A stretch of DNA of 64,000 nucleotides from Sepiola atlantica (GCA_963556195.1 OY744523.1:77766445-77830444); one strand, 5' to 3'; shown: positions 1-12,889, counted from the first letter of the stretch. Notes: generated by a model not told the origin, from the letters alone. Program-made: numbers and translations.

Positions 1-283
1 TGAATTTTTGATGGTATCTTGTCTTTTATATTTCGTATGTTTATCCTTTGTCCATTTTATCTTATTTATTCTTGTCATATTCTTATCATTATATCGCATC
101 TCAGACACACAGACACATATGCATATTAATAGTCAGCTTATACAAGTTCTAAGTCAGTAATATGCGAATTTAGTTAGCATCGCTTGGAGACTGTCAAGTT
201 AGTCTTAGGATAGTACTGTTGTCACAATGAAGATGGCAGAGAGAATGATACTGTATTGCTAGCAGTCGGCTCTGTTTCTACAT

Positions 284-670
284 TCTGTACCAAAAAATAA
301 ATAAATATTACACTCTTAATTTTGATCCTCAATTAATCGCGCACTCTGCTGGGATTTTCTCACCATATTAAGAAGTATATATATATATATATATATATAT
401 GGGAAAATGAAAAAGGAAAACCAAAAAATGGATGTTTTTTATGTGTACATCAACGTTTCGTCTTTATTTATAAGACTTCATCAGGATGATAATATAGAGA
501 AAAAATGTCATGCAAGTACAGATACATGTAGGGTAGACATATTGGGAGGAAAATAAAATGAAATAATGGCCACTACTGGGTGGACGTCCGTACTTGTTGG
601 AGAAATAAAAATGAATGTTGAAGAAAATTTCATTTTCCCATCACGTCGGATTACCTTCATCCTTCTCTTC

Positions 671-714
<44 letters not shown>

Positions 715-840
715 TTATTCTGTAATATGTGTAATATGGTGAAATTTCTTCTGTAATATGGTGAGACAATCCCAGCAGAGTGCTCGATTAATTGAGAATC
801 AAAAGTAAGAGCATAATATGTATTTATTTTTTGGTACAGA
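284..840. repeat. Inverted repeat, arms about 100-130 bp, with (TA)n inner edges
   Basis: The left arm (284-382) and the right arm (707-840) are reverse complements with few mismatches. Both carry a shared block reading CACTCTGCTGGGAT in one orientation, and both end inward at a (TA)n tract (about 374-400 and 674-712). The 270-bp centre holds a hammerhead-like core on the minus strand. A Penelope C-terminal fragment starts just to the right. Penelope-like elements often carry inverted or partial flanking copies, so I infer this is their terminal-repeat material. It could also be an unrelated foldback element. Confidence 0.6.
455..485 (-). ncRNA. Hammerhead-ribozyme-like core (candidate)
   Basis: Read on the minus strand, CTGATGA is followed by a 5-bp stem (GTCTT/AAGAC, 7-nt loop) and then GAAAC. 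This is the conserved order of a hammerhead core: CUGANGA, stem II, GAAA. Hammerheads are known in the terminal repeats of Penelope-like elements, and a Penelope remnant lies at 845-1320. I cannot close a convincing stem I, and stem III is at best 3 bp. It may be a decayed or inactive motif, or chance. Confidence 0.35.
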
Positions 841-844
841 AAAA

Positions 845-1320
845 TTAGTACAACATTAGTACCGTCGGTTTCCTAAATCTCTTAAACAGGTTCAATCTTG
901 TCGACCTAACCCTTGTTCTTATCTCTAGATCAAACTTAATCGGTACATCAATATTATTACTCTCATAAAAAATGTGAAATTCGGAATACAGAATCATTAA
1001 AAACCTTGTAGAGTTACTCCTCTTAGATCGAACTACCATCTCAATATTATTGAGGCGTTAGTCATTAACAACTCTCGACCTAGCCTGTGTAGACAAAAGA
1101 TTTTGAAGCATCAGTTGGAGATCTTTAATGATTCAAAGCCACCATAACGTTGAGAGATTTATCTTTTTATTTTCTTTTTTTTTCCTCTCAATCGTTTCCT
1201 CCAACTGAAATAAGTTTTTTCCCCTCATATCTCATTTGACTTTTAGTTTTTAATTTACCATTCTGACGTTTCCTCTCAGAGGGTCAGACGATAAGGCCTT
1301 AAGGTAATTTTAACAATTTT
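845..1320 (+). pseudogene. Penelope-like element, C-terminal fragment
   Basis: In frame from about 1029 to 1130 the plus strand reads NYHLNIIEALVINN, then SLCRQKILKHQLEIF. This matches the C-terminal end of Penelope-like reverse transcriptase/GIY-YIG proteins, typically ARSxxHLxxLEAL followed by LCRQKE. A second diverged copy lies inverted at 52,060-53,005, where the GIY-YIG core is also visible; the two share about 280 bp including the pyrimidine-rich 3' tail. Upstream of 1029 the frame is broken. No RT domain is present. The fragment is dead. Confidence 0.6.
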
Positions 1321-1410
1321 CCTTTTTTTTCCACTCGTCTGTTTCATTGATTATAATAATGCTTCCTCTAAAATTAATACTACGATTCTGTTGTACACGA
1401 AATTTACTTA

Positions 1411-1431
1411 CATATATATATATATATATAT
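1411..1431. repeat. (TA)n microsatellite at mariner edge
   Basis: A short TA run immediately precedes the mariner 3' end. Mariner elements insert at TA, so it is probably the target. Confidence 0.7.
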
Positions 1432-2470
1432 ATCAGGCTGGAAAGAAAGTAATGTCGTTTTTTGTCCAACACATTTATTTTATCTGAAACATTCACATTA
1501 GGACATTTTTAATCTTTACAACAATTTCCCTCATTTTCTATGACTTCTGTCTAACGATTAACTAGCTTCTTGATACCTTCTTCAAAAAATTTCTATGAAT
1601 TTTGAGAGAAAAACAAATTTAGCTCATTTTTGAGTTGGTCGTCATTTTCATAAATTTTATTGTTTAAGTGATACTGCAACGACCGGAAAAGATCGTAGTC
1701 GGATGGAGCAATGTCAGGTGAATAAGGCGGATAAGGCAAAACTTCCCAATTGACACTCATGACCTTTTCCTGAGTGAGTTTTGCTGTGTGAGGTTTCGCG
1801 TTATCATGCTAAAGCACTACACCCTACTATTGAGTAATGCTGGTGTCTTTTTTTATAGAGCAATTGTTAGATCATCCAGCTGGGAACAATATTTTACTGC
1901 TGTGATTGTTTGGTTAGGCTCTAGTTACTCATAATGAATCACTCCTCTCATGTCCCACCATAAAGAGAGCATAACCTTCTTTGGGTGTAGTCCTTGTTTT
2001 GGAACAGGCTGTGGACTTTTGTTTCGGTCTAACCATAGTGTTTTGTTGGATATTCTTATAAATAACCCATTTTTCATCTCCAGTCACAATTCTTTGCAAA
2101 AATGGTTCTCGATGATTCCTGGAAAGCAAACATATGCAAACAGTCAATCTTTGATTTCGTTGAGCGTTGGTCAAATCGTAGGGAACCCAGAGTCCAAGTT
2201 TTTAAACTTTTCCTAACTCGTGAAGGCATGAAATAATTGTGATATGGGTTATATTGAATTGTTGAGCTAATTCTCTGCTGGTTAACTTTGGATTGGCCTC
2301 CACAACGTCTTTAATGGCGTCTTTATCAATTGATTATGGCTTTCTGGAATGTCGCCAACAGTTCCAATATTCCTTGTAGCTTCTGCAGCTGAGTTTCCTT
2401 TTCTGAATTCATAGAGTATGCAATGTCTCAGATGCTCCTCACTAATATCTATTTTTGACGGCTGAGACTG
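1432..2470 (-). pseudogene. mariner (D,D34D) transposase, decayed
   Basis: Translated fragments on the minus strand follow a mariner transposase from end to end. The N-terminal helix-turn-helix starts near 2465 (KIDISEEHLRHCILYEF). The first catalytic Asp is in TGDEKW (codon 2076-2078), the second in HDNAKPHTAK (codon 1803-1805) and the third in SPDIAPSDYDLF (codon 1698-1700). Thirty-four residues separate the last two, the mariner D,D34D spacing. Stops and frameshifts break it, notably after the N-terminal part and near 2215. The 3' end at 1432 begins CAGGCTGGAAAGAAAGTAAT next to (TA)n. I could not find the matching inverted repeat at the 5' end. Non-functional. Confidence 0.8.
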
Positions 2471-2479
2471 TTAAGCTTA

Positions 2480-3895
2480 ATATTTTTCAACTAATTACTA
2501 TATCTCATTTCATGAGCAATCCAATGATGATACTACTTTTGTATTAGAAGGTTTTACAATGAAATGTTTTTTGTCAGCGTCCACGTCGGACAACAAATAA
2601 TTTTATTTATAACAAAGCCTTGTGACAAAATATATATTATTCCTCTATTAGCCATGCAGATCTTCCCGGTGTGTGACAGTGTCAATGAAAGTGAATAAAC
2701 TGAATCCATTGCATTTTCTATTACTGTCTTTCTGGTTCTGCTATCGTCCTAATGTTCTCCTCGTGTCTTACTGTTATTTAATGAATAAACTAACCATACG
2801 ACATGCTACTTTCCCGATAGAGGTAACAAGACTTTCGGATTACTCTGTAGAAATAATATAACAGAGTAACAGGACAACTTTCTCATATACTTTCTTCGGA
2901 TACATTTTTTTTTTCTTTCGTATCGTTTCCAGAACAAGGGAAAAAAAAACTCACTCAAAAGAACTTTCTTTTATGTAGAGAAACTAAAAGAAATAAAATA
3001 TATCAAATGTGTTTTTATTTTATTTCAAGTTTGAACAAAAATTAATTCCTTTAAAATTCTAAGACATTTAAATCTTAACTTATATTCTAGAATCTAATCT
3101 AGCTGCATAGTTGTTGTAATTTTTAAATAGAATTTAAAAATTAAAATGATTTCTTGTTTTTATTATTTTTCTTATAAATTGTCTACTTAAGCACAAACCG
3201 ATTTCTAAGCAAATTCAATAAATGTCTACAAAAATAAGTACAGAGCAAAGCAAAGTCAAAATATAAAATGTCAGAACAAACTGATTTAATTAATTTTTAT
3301 TTTTATTTTCAGAAGTAAATTAAGTCATAAGATAGAAATAAGCGTAAAAAATAGAGATAAGCTCTCGTACATAATCCCAAACTGATTACAAACTTGAAGA
3401 TCAAGTTTGTCAAATATTCTTATTTGTTTTTACATCATAGTTTTAGTTGCCCCCCCCCCTCATCATCATCATCATAATAATAAGCATTCTCACTATAAAT
3501 AAAAGATTAGATTCTTTTTACATCGATTGTTATTTATCCAAACATTGAATATTTATACTGTTCTACATCAAAATGTTTATCGCTTTCATTCTGACTTTAG
3601 GATCTATGTACTATATGTGCATTCTATCATAACCTAAAATCAATGTGTGACTGCCTCGACTAATATGTGAAATTAAATGTAACCCTTTTAGGGCACACAC
3701 TAAAATTATAGGAATTCAAAATATTCTGGGAGAATATTTTATTTTTCATGATCAAATATGTTGTCCGAATTTTATCACACAAAAATACCATTAATTTATC
3801 GAAATCCTAAATAAACAACACTTTTCTGTTTAGGATAACAAACTCAACAAACTCAACAATGCAACTCGTGAATTTCATCCAGCTTATATTATTTT
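2480..3895. other. AT-rich spacer, no gene seen
   Basis: There are no coding patterns. It contains short A and T runs and, near 3450-3480, a C9 run followed by (CAT)n and (AAT)n. Confidence 0.6.
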
Positions 3896-3898
3896 TGT

Positions 3899-4331
3899 GG
3901 AGGCGGAAGAAATATTTTTAAGTTCATGGAGAAAGACTAACATTTCAGCTACTTTGGTAATTTAAGTTGTTTTCCAAAATGATGTCTACCCATTCACGCT
4001 AACCTATGAGGCAGTAGAATCATGCTGATTTCTCCAGACCAATGCAAAAAGATGAAGCTTACATTAAAGCTAGCAAAGTCTTGGCATCTGATCATTAACA
4101 ATGTGGTTCACACTGTGAGTGTTGGAGGCGAAATAAATATTTTTAAGTTTATGGAGAAATACTAAACTTTCAGCTACTATGTCACTTGTTAATGATGAGA
4201 TGCCAGGATTTACTAGCTTTAATGTAAGCGTTATCTTTTTGCATTAGTTTGGAGAAATCAACATGATTCTACTGCCTCATAGGTTAGCGTGAATGGGTAG
4301 ACATCATTTTGGAAAACAACTTAAATTACCA
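3899..4331. repeat. Foldback repeat with both inverted and direct components
   Basis: Arms at about 3955-4095 and 4190-4331 are reverse complements over roughly 142 bp with scattered mismatches; both include CATTCACGCTAACCTATGAG or its complement. In addition a 58-bp segment (3899-3957, GGAGGCG...) recurs in direct orientation at 4124-4183 inside the spacer. The transcript could fold into a long hairpin. No coding sequence. Probably a non-autonomous foldback/MITE-type element. Confidence 0.7.
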
Positions 4332-4462
4332 AAAATCGTAATTTAACTGATAAAGGATTAAATATACTACTGAAACAGCAGAATGTTAGCATCATAGATG
4401 TACAAGTAACTTGCTTAGATTAAAGTGAAACATCCAACTGATGTGATTATTCATTGGTTATT

Positions 4463-4465
<3 letters not shown>

Positions 4466-4513
<48 letters not shown>
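4466..4513. repeat. (TA)n microsatellite
   Basis: About 24 uninterrupted TA units. Confidence 0.95.
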
Positions 4514-4517
<4 letters not shown>

Positions 4518-5077
4518 TTAATATAGGATTTACTTTTAATTGAAAATAATTTTCTTGTTAAAACTGGTTCTATAATTCGTTTATTTCAAGGTTTCTCCTT
4601 TTCAGTTTTTCGTGTCATGGATTCAACATCATCAAAAGTACAAACGCGTTTCTGAATTCTTTCACTAAAACAAGTGTATCTTTGTATAGATTTATCAACC
4701 TAGGACTTTAATAATAGCCTTCCTTTCCAAGTTAACAGGCCACCCAAGGAGATGTTGAGCTGAATTTTAATGGTGACAGGAATATTTTGCTAAGGCTGTA
4801 ATGCTTATTTATTTATACAATTATGTCTACAGCTGGAAGCCATTGTGTGTAAGATCTCTGAAGCTGACTTTTGTATTCGCCCTCTCCCCTGCGCCACTGA
4901 ATGACAACTGCTCACCCTTCAGCCTAGCATGTGTTAACTGACTAACAAAACGATTTAATGCAAGACAATCAGCAACTGACAGGATAGAACTTATTAAGAA
5001 AATCTCTGCTTTTCAATAAAATATTTGGCATAAAGAAAACAATGAAAAAATTAATGCTAAACCAAATTTTATTATTA
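4514..5077. other. Spacer, no gene seen
   Basis: Unique-looking AT-rich sequence without a recognisable element. It ends in a short (ATT)n that abuts the family-2 LINE end. Confidence 0.5.
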
Positions 5078-5606
5078 TTATTTGTACTCACTAGGAGTTC
5101 TCACACAGGTCATCAGTGATTGCTCATCGACAACTGGTGGTATTCTCTGGAGTCTGAGTGACAACAAATCTCCCCTGATTTCCAGTATTCTCCACCTCTT
5201 TTCGATAGCCACCGCAAATAAACTTGCAGTATCACAACAGCCGTTTACCATTGATTTCTCTCTGGTAGGGACCATTGGTCTTCTCTGGGATTTGGGTGGC
5301 CATAAGCCTTCCCAAGGTCCCAGCAGTCTCTGCACTTCCAGTGGAGGTCTGGTTTGTGCTGTACCTCCTCGGTCTTCTCATCCTCCTTGACCCTATGCAA
5401 ATATCTTGTGTGGTGTCAGCCTAGGCTGGTACCATTTTGGGGGTGGGGTGGCGGTGAGCTGATGGTTTTTCTTGCTATTTCTGTTCATTGGTTCATTTTT
5501 GTGTTGTGTCAGTTGAGGCCGGGAGCTTATAAAGTGATGTTTCTTGCATTTTCTGTTTCTTTGTTTCTTGCATTTTCTTTTCCTTTGTTTCTTGCATTTT
5601 CTGTTC
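5078..5606 (-). pseudogene. RLE-LINE family 2, 5'-truncated 3' end
   Basis: Minus-strand codons at 5335-5078 give an 85-residue C-terminus with GDLLSLRLQR and ending TCVRTPSEYK. I recognise this as the tail of a widespread non-LTR retrotransposon protein whose upstream part carries a restriction-like endonuclease. Related copies are at 14,691, 60,091, 61,920 and 63,451. The stop TAA is the first unit of an (AAT)n tract. The copy is truncated at about 5606, where another (ATT)n tract begins, so it sits inside a (TAA)n microsatellite as described for Dong/R4-type elements. Confidence 0.7.

Positions 5607-5662
<56 letters not shown>
5607..5662. repeat. (ATT)n microsatellite flanking LINE truncation
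   Basis: About 19 ATT units directly at the 5' truncation of the LINE copy. It is the likely insertion target. Confidence 0.9.
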
Positions 5663-5663
<1 letters not shown>

Positions 5664-6619
5664 ACATACATTTATAAGTATTTTCCTGTAAATTTTCAAT
5701 GCATTCTTCTTTTATGCATCAATATATGTAAATAAACTAATACAATATCTGTTCCAAATGTAATAAGATATATTTTGTTCGGATTGGCAAAACTAATTCA
5801 GGGGTATAAGTAGCCAATGCCAAAAAGTTGAAATAAAGATGAATTTCCCAACCGGGGAGAGGGTGGATCCCCCTGTATATGTGTGTCTGTGTGTTTCTGT
5901 GAAGAGAGAGAGGGAGAGAGAGAGAGAGGGGGGGATGCAGTGCAAAAAACAAAACTTTTTTCCTAAACAACTCAAATCAGTTTCAACTAAGAAAGTAAAA
6001 ATTATGTGAGTGGAAAGAGACAGGAAGCCATTCTTTAGTGAAAAAAGTCATCTAACTCCCCTACGTGCTTCATGAATCCTTTGAAGTCTTAGCCGTCACT
6101 GCAAAATTAATATTTTTAATTTTACGAGAGATCTGCCATTATAGGGAAACGGGAGGCGAGACAGGACGAGGAGAAGAAGAAAACAGGAAAAAAGGAAGAT
6201 AAACTGTGAAAGAGAAATAAAATGCAGCCAAATAACGACGAAAAAATAAGAAGGTAAGGTTTTTGCGATTTGACAGAAATCAATTTTTTCTACTTTAAAT
6301 GAAAAAGGAGATTCTGACCAAAAAACGGAGAAACTCAATAGATTTCAGGTCAATTCTAAAAAAACAAGCAGAATTCTGGTAAGAAGCTGAAAATTCACAT
6401 CGCTGTTGATTGTAAATCAAATGATTAATGTTGGCCTTGCAGAATATATATTCAACTGACAAATCATTGGATTATTATAAGTCTAGAAAAGTAAATCGTG
6501 AAATCAATGTCATTTATCATTTATGTTTGTTTGTGACTTAAATTATGATCTTGAGAATATTTATGAGGATTGTAATATCTTAGAAAATATGTTAATTATT
6601 CACAGTTGGTCAAATTTTT
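5663..6619. other. Spacer with (GT)n and (GA)n
   Basis: It holds a (TG)n/(GA)n purine-rich patch at 5876-5938 and A-rich sequence to 6350. No gene recognised. Confidence 0.55.
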
Positions 6620-9040
6620 TATTTTATGTAATATAACTGACTTACTTCAGTAGACAAGATTTTAGTGAACACTTTGTAATGTAACTGATTTAGTTCAGTA
6701 GGACAAGATACAGATTTTAGTTGACACTTTGTAATGTAACTGATTTACTTCAGTAGGAAAAGATACAGATTTTAGTTGACACTTTGTAATGTAACTGATT
6801 TACTTCAGTAGGACAAGATACAGATTTTAGTTGACACTTTGTAATGTAACTGATTTACTTCAGTAGGACAAGATACAGATTTTAGTTGACACTTTGTAAT
6901 GTAACTGATTTACTTCAGTTGGACAAGATACAGATTTTAGTTGACACTTTGTAATGTAACTGATTTACTTCAGTAGGACAAGATACAGATTTTAGTTGAC
7001 ACTTTGTAATGTAACTGATTTACTTCAGTAGGAAAAGATACAGATTTTAGTTGACACTTTGTAATGTAACTGATTTACTTCAGTAGGACAAGATACAGAT
7101 TTTAGTTGACACTTTGTAATGTAACTGATTTACTTCAGTAGGACAAGATACAGATTTTAGTTGACACTTTGTAATGTAACTGATTTACTTCAGTAGGACA
7201 AGATACAGAGTTTAGTTGACACTTTGTAATGTAACTGATTTACTTCAGTAGGACAAGATACAGATTTTAGTTGACACTTTGTAATGTAACTGATTTACTT
7301 TAGTAGGACAAGATACAGATTTTAGTGGACACTTTGTAATGTAACTGATTTACTTCAGTAGGACAAGATACAGATTTTAGTTGACACTTTGTAATGTAAC
7401 TGATTTACTTTAGTAGGACAAGATACAGATTTTAGTTGACACTTTGTAATGTAACTGATTTACTTGCAGTAGGACAAGATACAGATTGTAGTTGACACTT
7501 TGTAATGTAACTGATTTACTTCAGTAGGAAAAGATACAGATTTTAGTTGACACTTTGTAATGTAACTGATTTACTTCAGTAGGACAAGATACAGATTTTA
7601 GCTGACACTTTGTAATGTAACTGATTTACTTTAGTAGGACAAGATACAAATTTTAGTGGACACTTTGTAATGTAACTGATTTACTTCAGTAGGACAAGAT
7701 ACAGATTTTAGTTGACACTTTGTAATGTAACTGATTTACTTTAGTAGGACAAGATACAGATTTTAGTTGACACTTTGTAATGTAACTGATTTACTTGCAG
7801 TAGGACAAGATACAGATTGTAGTTGACACTTTGTAATGTAACTGATTTACTTCAGTAGGAAAAGATACAGATTTTAGTTGACACTTTGTAATGTAACTGA
7901 TTTACTTCAGTAGGACAGAATAAAGATTTTAGTTGACACTTTGTAATGTAACTGATTTACTTCAGTAGGACAAGGTAAAGATTTTAGTTGACACTTTGTA
8001 ATGTAACTGATTTACTTCAGTAGGACAAGATACAGATTTTAGTTGACACTTTGTAATGTAACTGATTTACTTCAGTAGGACAAGGTAAAGATTTTAGTTG
8101 ACACTTTGTAATGTAACTGATTTACTTCAGTAGGACAAGATACAGATTTTAGTTGACACTTTGTAATGTAACTGATTTACTTCAGTAGGACAGAATAAAG
8201 ATTTTAGTTGACACTTTGTAATGTAACTGATTTACTTCAGTAGGACAAGGTAAAGATTTTAGTTGACACTTTGTAATGTAACTGATTTACTTCAGTAGGA
8301 CAAGGTAAAGATTTTAGTTGACACTTTGTAATGTAACTGATTTACTTCAGTAGGACAAGATACAGATTTTAGTTGACACTTTGTAATGTAACTGATTTAC
8401 TTCAGTAGGACAAGGTAAAGATTTTAGTTGACACTTTGTAATGTAACTGATTTACTTCAGTAGGACAAGATACAGATTTTAGTTGACACTTTGTAATGTA
8501 ACTGATTTACTTCAGTAGGACAGAATAAAGATTTTAGTTGACACTTTGTAATGTAACTGATTTACTTCAGTAGGACAAGGTAAAGATTTTAGTTGACACT
8601 TTGTAATGTAACTGATTTACTTCAGTAGGACAAGGTAAAGATTTTAGTTGACACTTTGTAATGTAACTGATTTACTTCAGTAGGACAAGATACAGATTTT
8701 AGTTGACACTTTGTAATGTAACTGATTTACTTCAGTAGGACAAGGTAAAGATTTTAGTTGACACTTTGTAATGTAACTGATTTACTTCAGTAGGACAAGA
8801 TACAGATTTTAGTTGACACTTTGTAATGTAACTGATTTACTTCAGTAGGACAGAATAAAGATTTTAGTTGACACTTTGTAATGTAACTGATTTACTTCAG
8901 TAGGACAAGGTAAAGATTTTAGTTGACACTTTGTAATGTAACTGATTTACTTCAGTAGGACAAGGTAAAGATTTTAGTTGACACTTTGTAATGTAACTGA
9001 TTTACTTCAGTAGGACAAGATACAGATTTTAGTGGACATT
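6620..9040. repeat. 55-bp satellite array with six-monomer higher-order repeat
   Basis: About 44 head-to-tail copies of a 55-bp monomer (core GTAATGTAACTGATTTACTT, then CAGTAGGACAAGATACAGAT). Consecutive GTAATG starts are 55 bp apart (e.g. 6731, 6786). From about 7912 on, three variant monomers alternate: GACAGAATAAAG (B), GACAAGGTAAAG (C), GACAAGATACAG (A). B monomers at 8188, 8518 and 8848 are exactly 330 bp apart in the order B-C-C-A-C-A. An earlier stretch repeats with a 331-bp period (marker TGCAG at 7465 and 7796). The first unit (6620-6680) is degenerate and the last ends near 9040. No ORF. Confidence 0.95.
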
Positions 9041-9389
9041 TAGTTACAAAAGTGGTGCAATCATAAAGCAGAGCGTGCAAACTTTTGCTTGTGAACCTAC
9101 CAGTAATCCCACTGCACTTTTTGAGTTCCCAATGCTTATAAATTGTGAATCTAAGAAGGAAGTAGAAGTATCATTAGCAAACACTTCCTCTAAAATTAGT
9201 TGAAGAATCACTGAATAACATTAGAAACAAAGAGAAACTAGTTCAACAAAATTGGATTGATATTTTCTCAAAGTCATTTTTTTTTCACTTTTTAATTATG
9301 GTCATAGGGATATTCTTTAGAGTTGCCGGAGGATTTTACAAAAATATATGTTACTAATTTCCAGTTCGTCACATTTTATACTTTTGAGT
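9041..9389. repeat. Spacer with a scrap of the (ATG)-tailed LINE
   Basis: Positions 9090-9140 match 11,100-11,150 (shared CCTACCAGTAAT and CACTTTTTGAGT), so a short piece of the (ATG)-tailed LINE sits at the satellite's right edge. The rest is unrecognised. Confidence 0.5.
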
Positions 9390-10175
9390 ATTAACAAAGT
9401 TAGATTGATGCGGTCGTTTTTGACACTAGAGATAGATAATTTGATCTCCTGTAAGCTGGCATATATGACAGAAAAATCCAAAAAGCTTCTTAAAATTGGA
9501 GAAGAGCTGGTGACACAGCAGCAATGGCAATGGTGAAAACACTTGGTGGAACAGAAATTGCCAATAAACTTGAATGAGTAACACTCTCTGACGATGTCAT
9601 TAAACATAGAATTGATCTTATTTCAGAAGATATTTTATCTCAGCCAATATTGTCACTTAAAAGAGCAGGACACTTTTCTCTGCAAACTGTTGAGTCAGTG
9701 AACAGTGTTGGTGATCTGCAATTGATGCTGTTTCTAAGATGAGAAGATGATATTTTTGAAGGAATTTCTATTCTGCAATGTCTTGTCAAGTACCACCATT
9801 CGGGAAGATATTTTTCATATGGTTTCAAGTTTTTTCAAGAAATATGATCTAGACTGGAAGAACACTTTGGTCATGTTCATTGATTGAGCTCCATCAATGA
9901 TGGGTAGTTGTGTGGGTTTTGCTATTCCCATTAAAACCGAAAACCCTGAACCCTAATGTCATAGTAATTCATTGTCTGCAACCAGACCTCTATACAGTTC
10001 TAAATGATGCTATACATATAGCAAACTTTGCCAAGGCCAGAGCTCTAAATTCACACATTTTCCATAGATTTGTGAAGAGATGGGATCGTATCACAAAGAC
10101 TTGTATTCCGATATCCATTGGCTATCTTGAGGAACGATTCTGACATGTGTTCTTGAGCTAAAATCCGTAATTGAA
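9390..10175 (+). pseudogene. hAT-type ZBED/SCAND3-like transposase remnant
   Basis: Short in-frame segments occur in the order expected for ZBED5/SCAND3-like hAT proteins. They are CKLAYMTEKSKK with LLKIGEELV (about 9450-9515), LSDDVIKHRIDLISEDI (about 9583-9640), NPNVIVIHC (about 9950) and NDAIHIANFAKARALNSHIF (about 10,000-10,060). DIHWLS-stop-GTILTCVLELKSV follows at 10,110-10,160; the family usually has Arg where the TGA stop (10,128-10,130) lies, fitting a CGA to TGA change. Many stops and frameshifts. No inverted repeats or 8-bp duplication located. Dead. Confidence 0.65.
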
Positions 10176-11442
<1,267 letters not shown>

Positions 11443-12160
11443 AAAGGCTTGATCAGTGCTTCATGTTGCTAAATATTAGTTTCTGGGAACATCTGAAAAG
11501 CAATTTTATTTTTGAAAATTACATGAAAACATTTCATTTGAAGTATATCTCAATGGAATTAAAAACATGACTGTGTATTTCAGTGCAACACCAATAATTA
11601 CAAGACCTTTAAAATCATGAAACTCATGAAAAAGATGTAAAAAAGTAGATGTTTTTAATGTAATACGTTTCAATTATGAACTATATCATGTTAAATTATA
11701 TAGAAATTAGACTATATCTTTCTTTATGATGGATCAATTGTTTTCATTTAAATACACATTTCTCACAGTGAACATTATCAGACCTGACATAAGGATTAAA
11801 ATTGAAGAGAGAAGAGTGAGTTCTCAATTGATCAAATCTTTCTTTTCTGATGGGATGATGAATGTGGATTATAGGGTCAGCTGAGTGCAAATCAACTCAG
11901 TAATGATGATAAGACAAAGAGAACGAATGGGAAAAGAAAAGACTTTCTTGCAACATGCAATTCTTGCACAGCTGTCATTTTCGATCTTTTTATAGCCAAT
12001 CACAAACGAAGAAATGACATAAGCATGTTTTCTTCTTTTCAAGTTGTTTTTTACCATCATTTTTCTGCACAGTTAATGATCAATGGGTTTTGTTTTATTA
12101 CAAACATAGAAAGATGTATTCGAAGTATGTTCATTCTCTTTTAAAGACTATCTACAATTC
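11443..12160. other. Spacer, no gene seen
   Basis: AT-rich sequence without motif matches. An open frame of 63 codons on the minus strand near 11,869-12,060 has no recognisable content. Confidence 0.5.
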
Positions 12161-12164
12161 CACT

Positions 12165-12350
12165 GCATTATTATTATTATTATTAGTAGTAGTAGTAGTA
12201 GTATCATTATTATCATTATTATTATCATTATAATTATTGTTATTATTATTATCATTATTATTATTATCATTATCATTATTGTCATTATCATCATGGACGG
12301 CGGCACCGGGGGGGGGGGGGGGTAGGGGGGGGGTAGGGGGGGGGGGGTGA
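12165..12350. repeat. Mixed (ATT/ATC)n followed by interrupted poly-G
   Basis: A compound ATT/ATC/AGT microsatellite (12,165-12,293) leads into a GC-rich step and then G15-TA-G9-TA-G12 (12,308-12,347). The G tracts could form a G-quadruplex. A mirror arrangement (poly-C, CA repeats, GC-rich step, ATT/ATC repeat) is at 14,425-14,690. Confidence 0.9.
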
Positions 12351-12889
12351 ACTCAAGCCCCCTCACTTTTTGACTTGGGCTTTACAGTCATCAACAGAAA
12401 CAAGATGGAAAAATTCTGTTTCCCTCTATCTGAAAGCATTTTTTATCCCTTTTCTGAATATGTAGAAAGAAAAAGCCTTTGATTGCATTCAATTTTTAAA
12501 AAAATTAACTTGAAATCGGGTAGGAGTCAATTATTCAAAACACATAATTCCTGTCAATTTTTCCCAAATTTTTCAGAAAACTCATAATTGTTGAAAATGT
12601 TCTCATAATTTCTCACTGTGGGGACCTGGTGTACTACAAAATAGATTTTATACACATTATCATTGAAAAGAGACAAATAAAAAAGTATTAAGGAGTCAAA
12701 CACAGTATTTTCTCGAAAATTCTTTATTATTCAAGGAAAATTTAAATTTTCCGATATTTAAGTAAAATTTTGCAGAAAATGTCCAATGAACGAACAAACA
12801 AAAGTAAACTTGTCAATAATACAATGAATCTATTTGAGCTTGTTTCATGGTTGAAGCAGTCGACTTGGTATTCTGATTGACCTTGCTGT
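12351..12889. other. Spacer, possibly the 3' flank of the Transib-like element
   Basis: No coding match. It lies between the poly-G tract and the transposase remnant, so it may be the element's non-coding end. I did not find a clear terminal inverted repeat. Confidence 0.35.

Noticed and set aside
6620..9040. Regular 55-bp periodicity suggesting a CRISPR array
   Set aside because: The whole 55-bp unit is conserved with no variable spacers, and the context is a eukaryotic repeat landscape.
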